From positions 1-30,663 of the forward strand of contig JBILOY010000023.1 in assembly GCA_044374195.1 (NCBI GenBank): a DNA stretch of 30,663 nucleotides, written 5' to 3'. Below the pieces are notes generated by a model. It worked only from the letters and a program-made list of their open reading frames with translations, had not been told where the DNA came from and searched no databases. This stretch comes from CAIKZY01 sp044374195 (lineage in GTDB: Bacteria; Actinomycetota; Actinomycetes; S36-B12). Made by a program: the position numbers and the translations under genes. This document shows, piece by piece, positions 16,232 through 23,458 of the stretch; positions within the stretch are counted from its first letter, which is position 1; every line of letters begins with the position of its first letter.

Positions 16232-16972
16232 ATGGAGAAGTCAGATCGTTTCGAAGTACTGAGCACCCAAGGTCTCAGCGTCCACTTCGAAGGAGTCAAG
16301 GCGGTTGACGAAGTCAACCTCGAGGTCCTTCGCGGGCGAATCACCGGTCTGATCGGTCCTAATGGTGCCGGCAAGTCAACACTCTTCAACGCGGTCAGCG
16401 GCTTCGTGCCGCTGACCGCGGGGAGAGTGTTGCTGGGTGACTTGGATATCTCCGGTTGGTCCCCGACGAGAATTGCGAAGCATGGGTTGGTTCGCACCTT
16501 TCAGGACACTCGGATCTTCAAGAATCTCAGCGTGCTCGAGAACGTGGAGCTCGGAGCCATGAGTTCCGGACTCCACGGCGATCATGGGCGCCAGGCTGCC
16601 TTCGACGCATTGGAACTGCTAGGTATCGCACACCGGGCGGGAGAGTTGGCCGCCAATGTGTCGCTCGGTGACGAGCGGAGAGCCGGTATCGCAAGGGCGA
16701 TCGCAACGGCACCCGACTTTCTGCTTCTCGACGAGCCCGCCGCAGGCCTCGATGATGAAGAGACCGCTGAACTATCCCTCACCATCGTCAGCGTACGAGA
16801 TGAACTTGAATGCGGCGTCTTGCTGGTCGAGCACGATATGTCCGTTATCTTCAGCGTCTGCCAGGGGATTCACGTCATGGACTCAGGACGAACGATCGCA
16901 GTGGGGACTCCGGAGGAGATCAGAACAAATCCTGCTGTGATCGAGGCCTACTTCGGAAGGGATCACTCATGA
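16232..16972 (+). CDS. livG: ABC transporter ATP-binding protein, LivG type
   Basis: 246 residues. Walker A is GPNGAGKST (42-50), the Q-loop sits in VRTFQDTRIF, Walker B is FLLLDEP (163-169) with AAGLD as D-loop, and the H-loop is in LLVEHDMSVIF. The signature is NVSLGDERR instead of the more common LSYGQQRR of LivG proteins; the key glycine is kept. With livF it forms the ATPase dimer of the importer. GAGGGAG lies about ten bases before ATG 16232. The start of livF overlaps its stop by ATGA. A very stable hairpin lies inside this reading frame just after Walker A (separate entry). Confidence 0.93.
   Translation: MEKSDRFEVLSTQGLSVHFEGVKAVDEVNLEVLRGRITGLIGPNGAGKSTLFNAVSGFVPLTAGRVLLGDLDISGWSPTRIAKHGLVRTFQDTRIFKNLSVLENVELGAMSSGLHGDHGRQAAFDALELLGIAHRAGELAANVSLGDERRAGIARAIATAPDFLLLDEPAAGLDDEETAELSLTIVSVRDELECGVLLVEHDMSVIFSVCQGIHVMDSGRTIAVGTPEEIRTNPAVIEAYFGRDHS
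16377..16432 (+). other. Strong RNA hairpin inside the livG coding sequence
   Basis: The inner stem pairs CGCGGTCAGCGGC (16390-16402) with GCCGCTGACCGCG (16408-16420), 13 perfect pairs around the loop TTCGT. An outer stem pairs CAACACTCT (16377-16385) with AGAGTGTTG (16424-16432), nine perfect pairs. The stems are separated by a small internal loop (TCAA against GGG). The structure begins right after the Walker A codons. It lies downstream of the binding-protein gene and upstream of the rest of the operon, so it could slow transcription or translation, or act as an RNase barrier protecting the upstream message. No run of T follows, so it is not a standard terminator. Confidence 0.6.
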
Positions 16973-17691
16973 GTCTTCTATCTCTCGAGGGTGTGAAGAT
17001 CACCTACGGCAACGCCGTCGCAGTTAAGAGCCTCGATCTGCACGTGGACGAGGGCGAGTTCGTGTCCTTGATCGGGCATAACGGCGTGGGTAAGTCGTCG
17101 ACCGTGAAGGCCATCGCCGGCGTGGTGAAGCCCGCTGCCGGTCGAATTCTCTACGAGGGCCAAGAGATCGCGGGCCAAGATCCTGGCTCGATTCTCAGAC
17201 GCGGCATCGCAGTTGTTCCCGAAGGTCGTCGAATCTTCACTCGATTGACAGTTCGCGAGAATCTCATTGTTGGCGGCACCATCCGTGGTGATCGTGGCGG
17301 CGTAATCAAGAGTTGCGACGAGATGATGGAGCGTTTCCCGATACTCGGGAGGTACTCCAGCAGAATGGCAGGGCTCTTGTCCGGTGGTGAGCAGCAGCAG
17401 CTGGCCATTGCGCGCGCCCTCATGAGCAATCCGAAACTGATTCTTCTTGATGAGCCGTCCTTGGGCCTGGCCCCGCAGATCGTCGAGCAGGTGTTCGACC
17501 TACTGGCCGAGTTGAAGGCCCAAGGTTCCTCGATTCTTCTGGTGGAGCAGAACGCGGTTCAGGCGATTCGAGCGTCTGATCGTTACTACCTCATGCGGAC
17601 CGGCGGCATGATCGAGACACAAGCTCAAGGCGGTGTTCATGCCGACGCCACCCACATCGAGGCCGAATACCTGAACTTCGGGAAGGTCTGA
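16969..17691 (+). CDS. livF: ABC transporter ATP-binding protein, LivF type
   Basis: 240 residues. Walker A is GHNGVGKSS (36-44), the Q-loop region AVVPEGRRIFTRLTVRENL is the typical LivF form, the signature is LSGGEQQQ (137-144), and Walker B is LILLDEP, followed by SLGLAP; the H-switch here reads LLVEQNA, with Q in place of H as usual for LivF. The start ATG 16969 overlaps the livG stop (ATGA); longer readings into livG are not part of the protein. It is the second ATPase subunit of the importer, and the livH permease starts one base after its stop. Confidence 0.94.
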   Translation: MSLLSLEGVKITYGNAVAVKSLDLHVDEGEFVSLIGHNGVGKSSTVKAIAGVVKPAAGRILYEGQEIAGQDPGSILRRGIAVVPEGRRIFTRLTVRENLIVGGTIRGDRGGVIKSCDEMMERFPILGRYSSRMAGLLSGGEQQQLAIARALMSNPKLILLDEPSLGLAPQIVEQVFDLLAELKAQGSSILLVEQNAVQAIRASDRYYLMRTGGMIETQAQGGVHADATHIEAEYLNFGKV

Positions 17692-17692
17692 G

Positions 17693-18565
17693 ATGTACAT
17701 CCAGTACGTCGTCGATGCGATTGGCACGGGCGCCCTGTACGCGCTTATGACCTTGGGTTTGGCACTCGTGTTCAGCGTCATGGGGCTGATGAACTTCGCC
17801 TACGGCCAGCTGGTCATGATCGGCGGATTCTCCATGATCTTGCTGCGTAGCCAGCCGTGGTGGATCTTGATCCTCGGGACCATCGTCGTCGTCGTGATCG
17901 TCTCGCTGTTGATGGAGCGACTGGCATTCAGGCCCGTCAGAAATGCCACAGCGATGACCATGCTGGTGACGTCCTACGCGCTGTCCCAGTTCCTCCAGCA
18001 GACGGCTCGTGTCGCATTCGGAGCGAACCCCAAGCCCCTGGAGCAATTCTCGGGACTCTCGGCACAGTACGAGGTGGGCGGAATTTTCGTTTCACTACAG
18101 TCACTTCTGACGGTCGTCACAACGATCGTGGTGCTCGTTCTTCTGGCGCTCCTGCTCAAGAAGACCAACATCGGAATAATGCTGCGCGCATCCACGGAAG
18201 ATGTCGGTATGGCGGCGCTAGTGGGCATCAAGTCGAATCGCGTTATCGCGACAGCTTTCGTCATCTCCGGAGTTATCGCGGCCATTGTCGCGATGCTGTT
18301 CTTCTCAAGTCGTACCAATGTCAGCTGGTCGAGCGGTGAATCAATCGTACTCATCGCATTCGTCGGCGCCGTGATCGGCGGACTGGGGAGTATGCCGGGT
18401 GCAGCACTGGGCGGGTTCCTGATGGGCTTCGTCTACACAATGCTCAATGCGCTCCTGCCGTTGGAGCTTCGGGTGTTCGCTGATGCATTCTTGTACCTGC
18501 TAGTGATCGTGGTGCTCTTGATCCGACCTGCCGGTCTGATCGCTGCTAAGGGGGTGCGTGTCTGA
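17693..18565 (+). CDS. livH: ABC transporter permease, LivH type
   Basis: 290 residues, almost entirely hydrophobic with about eight membrane segments. Characteristic LivH sequence is LALVFSVMGLMNFAYGQL near the N-terminus, MRASTED-like cytoplasmic coupling loop (here LRASTEDVGMAALVGI) and GGLGSMPGAALGGFLMG toward the C-terminus. It forms the membrane channel with livM. ATG 17693 follows the livF stop by one base, with GGAAGG upstream in livF. The gene ends in TGATG shared with livM. Confidence 0.93.
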   Translation: MYIQYVVDAIGTGALYALMTLGLALVFSVMGLMNFAYGQLVMIGGFSMILLRSQPWWILILGTIVVVVIVSLLMERLAFRPVRNATAMTMLVTSYALSQFLQQTARVAFGANPKPLEQFSGLSAQYEVGGIFVSLQSLLTVVTTIVVLVLLALLLKKTNIGIMLRASTEDVGMAALVGIKSNRVIATAFVISGVIAAIVAMLFFSSRTNVSWSSGESIVLIAFVGAVIGGLGSMPGAALGGFLMGFVYTMLNALLPLELRVFADAFLYLLVIVVLLIRPAGLIAAKGVRV

Positions 18566-19629
18566 TGAATACCTCCACATCCCCACTAAGAAGATGGGCC
18601 TGGCTCTCCGGTCTTCTCGTAATCCCATTGATCATTTTGACAGTGTTGGTGAACCTGACCGGAGACATCTCCCTTCAGCAGCGCGCCACGACAGCGCTGA
18701 TCTTGATGGTCCTCGTCGTAGGTCTACACGTCTTCTCCGGAAACTCTGGTGTGGTGTCCTTCGGTTCCATCGCCTTCGCGATGATCGCCGCGTACACGTC
18801 CGCGATCCTCACGATTCCGGCGGAGCAGAAGCCGAGTCTATTTCCGGCGATGCCCGAATTCCTCAAGTGGATCCTTGACTTTTCCGTCTCGGTTCCGATG
18901 GGAATCTTGATTTCAGTCGCATTCACCGCGGTGATCGCATTGATCGTGGGCATCCCGTTGGTTCGGCTCTCTGGCCTGGCTGCCGGCATCGGCACTCTGG
19001 CCTTTCTGGTGGTAGTTCAGGTGATCATCACGAAGTGGAAGGCCGTTACTCGCGGCGAGAGCACGATGGTCGGCGTCCCGAAGGAGATCACCATCTGGTG
19101 GGCGCTGGCCGGCGTTTCACTCGTCATCGTCATCGCTGCCCTTTATCAGGTGACTCGGCGTGGCCGACGCTTGATTGCTACCCGGGAAGATGACAAGGCT
19201 GCGATGTCAATTGGCATCTCGATTCCTATCGAACGACTCTGGGGATGGGTGCTCAGCTGCTCGATTGCCGCTCTGGGCGGGGCTCTATACGGTCACTACA
19301 TCTCGACCTTCTCTGCTCAAACCTTCGGATTCGCGCTCACCTTCTTTGTGATCGCCATGCTCGTTATTGGCGGTCTGGGGAGCCTGACGGGTGCGGTGAT
19401 CGGTGTGCTCGTTGTCCAAATCCTGGCAGAGTTTTTGCGAACTGTTGAAACGAATGGTCTTGGTCCTATTCCGCAAATCGATGTCCCCGGACTGACCGAA
19501 ATGATCCTGGCCCTGATCCTTCTCATTGTTCTCATCGTGCGCCCTGCGGGCATCACTGGGGGCAAGGAGATCACCGACTGGGTGCGTCGCAGAAAATCAG
19601 CGCCTTCTACTAAGGGAGACTCGTCGTGA
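18565..19629 (+). CDS. livM: ABC transporter permease, LivM type
   Basis: 354 residues with about nine or ten hydrophobic segments. LivM landmarks are FSGNSGVVSFGSIAFAMIAAY, the coupling loop TREDDKAAMSIGI, GGALYGHYIS and GGLGSLTGAVIGVLVVQIL. The C-terminal tail is charged (RRRKSAPSTKGDSS) and cytoplasmic. It overlaps livH by one base (TGATG) and the acetyltransferase by GTGA, so the transporter genes and the following catabolic genes are one translational chain. This ties the importer to the lactam-type enzymes downstream. Confidence 0.93.
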   Translation: MNTSTSPLRRWAWLSGLLVIPLIILTVLVNLTGDISLQQRATTALILMVLVVGLHVFSGNSGVVSFGSIAFAMIAAYTSAILTIPAEQKPSLFPAMPEFLKWILDFSVSVPMGILISVAFTAVIALIVGIPLVRLSGLAAGIGTLAFLVVVQVIITKWKAVTRGESTMVGVPKEITIWWALAGVSLVIVIAALYQVTRRGRRLIATREDDKAAMSIGISIPIERLWGWVLSCSIAALGGALYGHYISTFSAQTFGFALTFFVIAMLVIGGLGSLTGAVIGVLVVQILAEFLRTVETNGLGPIPQIDVPGLTEMILALILLIVLIVRPAGITGGKEITDWVRRRKSAPSTKGDSS

Positions 19630-20183
19630 CAAGCGGAATTCCCACGGGGGTGCCGAGCCCCCCGAGTGAGCCCGGACGCCCTGCTTTCCTCGATCGGGCA
19701 GCGGGCTTCACTCTGCGTGCACCGAGCGCAGCTGACGAGCAGCGCTGGCGCCACCTCTATCGACAGTTTGCTGAGCACTACACCGTGGCGGTGAGGAGCG
19801 AGCATCAAGATCTCATCTGGTCGTGGATAACTGATCCCGCGCATCCGCTGTCTTGTCTGTTGGCTGTGGACTCTGCAGGAGTCGCTCAAGGTCTCGCGCA
19901 CTATCGCCCCTTCACCCGTCCTCTTGCCGGAAGTGTCGGATGTTTCCTCGACGACCTCCTTGTCGACACCGAGGCACGCGGGTCCGCGGTTGCCGATGCG
20001 CTGCTTCACGGCCTGCGCCAGTTGGCCTCTGACAATGGGTGGACAGTCGTGCGTTGGATCACGGCCGATGACAATCACCGAGCCCGATCCGTCTATGACG
20101 CATTCGCGACGAGAACGATGTGGGTGACGTACGACATGACGCCTGGACAACTACCGGACAAGCTCAAGGGGATTTTGGGATGA
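19626..20183 (+). CDS. GNAT-family N-acetyltransferase
   Basis: 185 residues. An N-terminal Pro-rich stretch of about 25 residues precedes a GNAT fold: FTLRAPSAADEQRWRHLY, then CFLDDLLVDTEARGSAVADALL, where ARGSAVADALL is the acetyl-CoA pyrophosphate loop (usual form R/Q-x-x-G-x-G/A), and VVRWITADDNHRARSVYDAF as the last helix. The GTG start overlaps the livM stop and the gene ends in ATGA shared with pxpA. An acetyltransferase embedded between importer and ring-opening genes may modify an amine produced by the pathway, but no substrate can be deduced. The start could be a little further in. Confidence 0.88.
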   Translation: MTSGIPTGVPSPPSEPGRPAFLDRAAGFTLRAPSAADEQRWRHLYRQFAEHYTVAVRSEHQDLIWSWITDPAHPLSCLLAVDSAGVAQGLAHYRPFTRPLAGSVGCFLDDLLVDTEARGSAVADALLHGLRQLASDNGWTVVRWITADDNHRARSVYDAFATRTMWVTYDMTPGQLPDKLKGILG

Positions 20184-20908
20184 GAGTCACGGTGAACTCG
20201 GACATGGGGGAGTCTTTGGGCATTCATTCCTTTGGGAATGACGATGGTCTACTTGAGTACATCGACACGGCAAATGTTGCCTGTGGATTCCACGCAGGTG
20301 ATCCAGCGACCCTGGAGGACACAGTCAGCAAGGCTGTGAACGCTGGTATCACCATCGGAGCACATCCTGGTCTCCCGGATATCTGGGGTTTCGGGCGCCG
20401 AGAGATGAAAATGGAGCCGTCGGAAGTTAGGGATCTCATTCTCTATCAGGTGGGAGCGCTGAGCGGTTTTCTCAAGGCGCACGGGGTCGCCCTCGATCAC
20501 ATCAAGCCCCATGGATCTCTGTACGGGATGGTTGCACGCGACGAGAGCCTCATGAATGCGGTGTGTGATGTCGCAGAGCTTTACGAGGTTCCGGTGTATG
20601 GAATGGCCAACACCTGGCACGAGAAGGTTGCACGCCGCCGCGGCGTTCCATTTGTCGCTGAGCTTTACGTCGATCTTGCCTATCGGAGCGATGGATCGTT
20701 AATCATTATCAGGAGACCTCACGCCACCCCGGTAGAGATTGCTGCCGAACGTGCACGAAGGGGTCTTGTTGACGGCGTGATTCTCACGGACACCGACGAT
20801 CTGGTTCCTGTCACCTTCGATAGCATCTGCGTGCATTCGGACACTCCGAACGCGGTTGATGTCGCTCGGGTCGTGCGCGCAGTTGTTGACGAATTCTCAT
20901 CCAAGTAG
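20180..20908 (+). CDS. pxpA: LamB/YcsF family protein, 5-oxoprolinase subunit A (PxpA)
   Basis: 242 residues, close to the usual length. Family motifs are NSDMGES (6-12), ANVACGFHAGDP (31-42), IGAHPGLPD (59-67), FGRREM (71-76), HIKPHGSLYG (107-116) and SICVHSDTPNAV near the C-terminus. In PxpABC enzymes this subunit is needed to open 5-oxoproline to glutamate at the cost of ATP. The fungal homologue LamB was named for 2-pyrrolidinone use. The second residue of the family signature is a methionine here (DMGES for the common DLGES). ATG 20180 overlaps the acetyltransferase stop (ATGA). It is followed 20 bases later by biotin-enzyme genes. Confidence 0.9.
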   Translation: MRVTVNSDMGESLGIHSFGNDDGLLEYIDTANVACGFHAGDPATLEDTVSKAVNAGITIGAHPGLPDIWGFGRREMKMEPSEVRDLILYQVGALSGFLKAHGVALDHIKPHGSLYGMVARDESLMNAVCDVAELYEVPVYGMANTWHEKVARRRGVPFVAELYVDLAYRSDGSLIIIRRPHATPVEIAAERARRGLVDGVILTDTDDLVPVTFDSICVHSDTPNAVDVARVVRAVVDEFSSK

Positions 20909-20928
20909 CTCTCAGAGGAGGCTGTCGT

Positions 20929-21177
20929 ATGTCAAGGCACGAGATCCAGGCACCAATCCCCGGCGTCTTCTACCGAAGGCCCAGTCCAGATCAGCCCGAA
21001 TATGTCTCCATAGGTGACGTAGTCACCGCCGATTCAATCATCGGTCTAGTAGAAGTCATGAAGCAGTTCGCGGAGATCAAGGCGGGTGCTGCAGGGACCG
21101 TCGTCTCATTCGAGATCAACAGCGAGGACATCATCGGTCCTGGTGACATCATCGCGATCTTGGAGACGGACGCCTAA
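20929..21177 (+). CDS. Biotin carboxyl carrier protein (biotinyl domain, AccB-like)
   Basis: An 82-residue stand-alone biotinyl domain. EVMKQF at 42-47 matches the biotinylation site E-A/V-M-K-M/Q, so K45 carries biotin. APIPGVFYRRPSPDQP at the start is the form seen in AccB, and the end GPGDIIAILE is the usual last strand. It lacks the Pro/Ala linker and N-terminal part of full AccB, so it is a minimal carrier. AGAGGAGG lies before ATG 20929. Its stop codon is followed at once by the GTG of the biotin carboxylase. In this context it should carry carboxyl-biotin to the PxpB/PxpC carboxyltransferase. Confidence 0.9.
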   Translation: MSRHEIQAPIPGVFYRRPSPDQPEYVSIGDVVTADSIIGLVEVMKQFAEIKAGAAGTVVSFEINSEDIIGPGDIIAILETDA

Positions 21178-22515
21178 GTGAAGAAATTGCTTGTCGCAAA
21201 CCGAGGTGAGATTGCGGTACGAGTGATTCGTGCTGCCCGTGAACTCGGGATTCAGACTGTTGCTGTGTGCAGCGAGGCCGATGTAGATGCCCTGCATACC
21301 CGTACGGCTGATCAATTCGAGGTGATCGGGCCCGCTGCGGCGGGAAAGAGTTATCTGGTTATCGAGAACGTCATTGCGGCAGCGAGAAAGACTGGTGTCG
21401 ATGCTGTCCACCCCGGATACGGTTTCCTCTCGGAGCGTGCGGAGTTCGCGCGACAACTTCATCAGGCCGGTATCACCTTCGTGGGGCCGAGCCCTGAGGC
21501 GATCACCCAGATGGGTGACAAAGCACAGGCAATTCGAGCGGCGATCGCAGCGGGCGTCCCGACGATTCCCGGATCAGATGGACCAGTAGAGGATGTTGAG
21601 ACTGCGGTAGCTGTCGCGCAACGCACCGGCTACCCGGTGGCTGTCAAGGCGTCGGCAGGGGGCGGAGGTCGCGGAATCCGCATCGCTGAAGACGAAAGTC
21701 AGCTTCGAGAGGTACTACCGATAGCGCAGGCCGAAGCCCTGGCTGCATTTGGGAGCGACGAGGTCTACATCGAGCGGATGGTTCAAGGAGCCAAGCACAT
21801 CGAGGTCCAGGTTTTCGGCGATGGCGTAAACTTCGTGCATCTGGGGGAGCGAGAATGCTCCGTTCAACGTCGTCGACAAAAACTCATCGAAGAGACGCCT
21901 GCCCCGAAATTGCCTGCAGCGGTGCGTGAATCACTCTGCTCATCCGCTGTAGATCTTGCGAGGGCGGTCGCGTATGAAGGGGCCGGAACCGTTGAGTTCC
22001 TCTACGAGCCTGCCACGGGAAGATATTTCTTTATTGAGATGAACACTCGGATCCAGGTGGAACATCCCATCACCGAGTGCGTTACGGGTATTGACCTAGT
22101 TGCCGAGCAACTGCGGGTTGCCTCAGGGGAGCAACTGTCCTTCGGTCAGCAAGACGTGGTAAGTCGGGGGCATTGCATAGAAATCCGACTGAACGCGGAA
22201 AACCCGGAAATGAACTTCTTCCCTTCTCCGGGAACGCTGACCGAATTCACGATGCCTGCTGGGCCCTTCGTTCGCATTGATAGTGGCTTCACTGCGGGAA
22301 GCACGGTGAGTCCTTACTACGACTCGCTCCTGGCGAAGATCATCGTGTGGGGGCGCACTCGCGACGAGGCCATTGCGCGCACTCGCCGCGCACTAGCTGA
22401 GGTTCGGGTGGAGGGGGTTGTGACAACCGCCGACTATCTCGAAGGAATCCTCGCGACACCAGAATTCGAGTCAGGCGATTACGACACCACTTTCTTGGAA
22501 CGTAGGAGTGCATGA
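21178..22515 (+). CDS. Biotin carboxylase (AccC-like)
   Basis: 445 residues, the usual length. It has the N-terminal ANRGEIAVRVIRAARELGI, HPGYGFLSE (78-86), the ATP-grasp glycine loop KASAGGGGRGIRIA (157-170), HIEVQVFGD (207-215), the EMNTRIQVEHPITE active-site segment (287-300) and EIRLNAENP. It makes carboxybiotin from ATP and bicarbonate on the adjacent carrier protein. No classical acyl-CoA carboxyltransferase gene (AccD/PCCB type) is present nearby, so the partner is probably PxpB/PxpC. The GTG start follows the carrier stop with no gap. It ends ATGA into a 17-codon ORF. Confidence 0.93.
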   Translation: MKKLLVANRGEIAVRVIRAARELGIQTVAVCSEADVDALHTRTADQFEVIGPAAAGKSYLVIENVIAAARKTGVDAVHPGYGFLSERAEFARQLHQAGITFVGPSPEAITQMGDKAQAIRAAIAAGVPTIPGSDGPVEDVETAVAVAQRTGYPVAVKASAGGGGRGIRIAEDESQLREVLPIAQAEALAAFGSDEVYIERMVQGAKHIEVQVFGDGVNFVHLGERECSVQRRRQKLIEETPAPKLPAAVRESLCSSAVDLARAVAYEGAGTVEFLYEPATGRYFFIEMNTRIQVEHPITECVTGIDLVAEQLRVASGEQLSFGQQDVVSRGHCIEIRLNAENPEMNFFPSPGTLTEFTMPAGPFVRIDSGFTAGSTVSPYYDSLLAKIIVWGRTRDEAIARTRRALAEVRVEGVVTTADYLEGILATPEFESGDYDTTFLERRSA

Positions 22516-22565
22516 TGCGACGGTGCAGTAGGAGTGTTCACTTCAGTCACGGAGTAGGGAGATGA
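22512..22565 (+). CDS. Possible 17-residue coupling ORF between biotin carboxylase and pxpB
   Basis: ATG 22512 overlaps the biotin carboxylase stop (ATGA), and its own TGA (22563-22565) overlaps the pxpB start (ATGA). It encodes MMRRCSRSVHFSHGVGR, short and basic. GGAG at 22505-22508 is placed to start it. The three reading frames are all different, so this tiny ORF would pass ribosomes exactly from one gene to the next across a 46-base gap. I recognise no family. It may be chance, but the double ATGA fit matches the junction style of the whole operon. Confidence 0.35.
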   Translation: MMRRCSRSVHFSHGVGR

Positions 22566-23458
22566 CACAGATGGCAGAGTCCACGAGTCGGTATTCTTGG
22601 GGCGCAGACGAACATCTGGTTGTCCAAGTAGCTGAGTCCATGAGCCTGGATGCGAATTTTCGTGCCATGGCCATGGCAACTGCCATAACGGCAGCCGCAC
22701 TGCCCGGGATCATTGACGTCTGTCCGTCAAATGCCTCACTACTCGTGCGCTTTGATCCCGACATCTCCTCACCGGTTGAGGTCGAGCAGTTAGTTCGCGG
22801 TATCGAGGCAAACCTGGCATCAGGTACATCACCCACATTGTCGACCAGGATCTTCGAGGTTCCGGTCTGGTATCGAGATCCATTCACACTCGAAACTGGC
22901 GCTCGTTTTCGAGATCGCCATCAGCGGCCAGAGGGAGACGATCTCGAATTTGCCGCAATCGAGAATGGGCTAGATGGCCCGGACGCCTTTATCGCGGCGC
23001 ATTCCGGATCCCCTTGGATCACGTCGATGGTGGGATTCGTCGCAGGTCTACCGTTCATGTTCCAGATGGTGCCGCAGGAACGACAGCTAGAGGTGCCAAA
23101 GTACATTCGGCCGCGCACCGATACCCCCAAGCAGACTGTCGGTCACGGGGGCTGCTTCAGTTGCGTCTACAGCGTTCGCGGTGCCGGTGGCTACCAGATG
23201 TTCGGCATTACTCCGGTACCCATCTTCGACCCCGAGCAGAAGCTTCCTGATTTCGCTGAATTCATGATCTTCTTCAAGCCTGGTGACATCGTGAAGTTCC
23301 GTGGGATTGATGAGCAGGAGTACAACTCGATCCTGGCCGAGGTCGAAGCAGGCACTTACACGTACCGACAGGCTCCTGTTGATTTCGTCCTTGATGAATT
23401 CCTTGTCGATCCGGACTCGTACAACAGTCGACTGCTGGAGGCGCTTTATGGGAATTGA
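22562..23458 (+). CDS. pxpB: PxpB/KipI-type protein, carboxyltransferase subdomain C/D, urea-carboxylase-like
   Basis: 298 residues, longer than the typical PxpB/KipI of about 220-240. It keeps the family frame: HS (147-148), MVGFVAGLPFMF and GGYQMFGITP (209-218). Where ordinary PxpB reads R-x-x-VPAGSVGIAG-x-QTGIYP, this protein has VPKYIRPRTDTPKQTVGHGG and a tail IVKFRGIDEQEYNSILAEVE; both resemble the carboxyltransferase domain of urea carboxylase. With PxpC it would form a complete carboxyltransferase using the neighbouring biotin carrier, or alternatively the ATP-dependent 5-oxoprolinase core. ATG 22562 has GGAG close upstream; ATG 22571 is also possible. It overlaps pxpC by 11 bases. Confidence 0.85.
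   Translation: MTQMAESTSRYSWGADEHLVVQVAESMSLDANFRAMAMATAITAAALPGIIDVCPSNASLLVRFDPDISSPVEVEQLVRGIEANLASGTSPTLSTRIFEVPVWYRDPFTLETGARFRDRHQRPEGDDLEFAAIENGLDGPDAFIAAHSGSPWITSMVGFVAGLPFMFQMVPQERQLEVPKYIRPRTDTPKQTVGHGGCFSCVYSVRGAGGYQMFGITPVPIFDPEQKLPDFAEFMIFFKPGDIVKFRGIDEQEYNSILAEVEAGTYTYRQAPVDFVLDEFLVDPDSYNSRLLEALYGN

Noticed and set aside
16655..16681. Unusual ABC signature (VSLGDERR) in LivG taken as a sign of inactivity
   Set aside because: LivG proteins often have relaxed signatures; Walker A, Walker B, D-loop and H-loop are intact, so the ATPase is probably functional.
19317..20150. 277-codon minus-strand frame opposite livM and the GNAT gene
   Set aside because: It crosses two well-supported plus-strand genes, is Arg/Ser-rich and has no recognisable domain.
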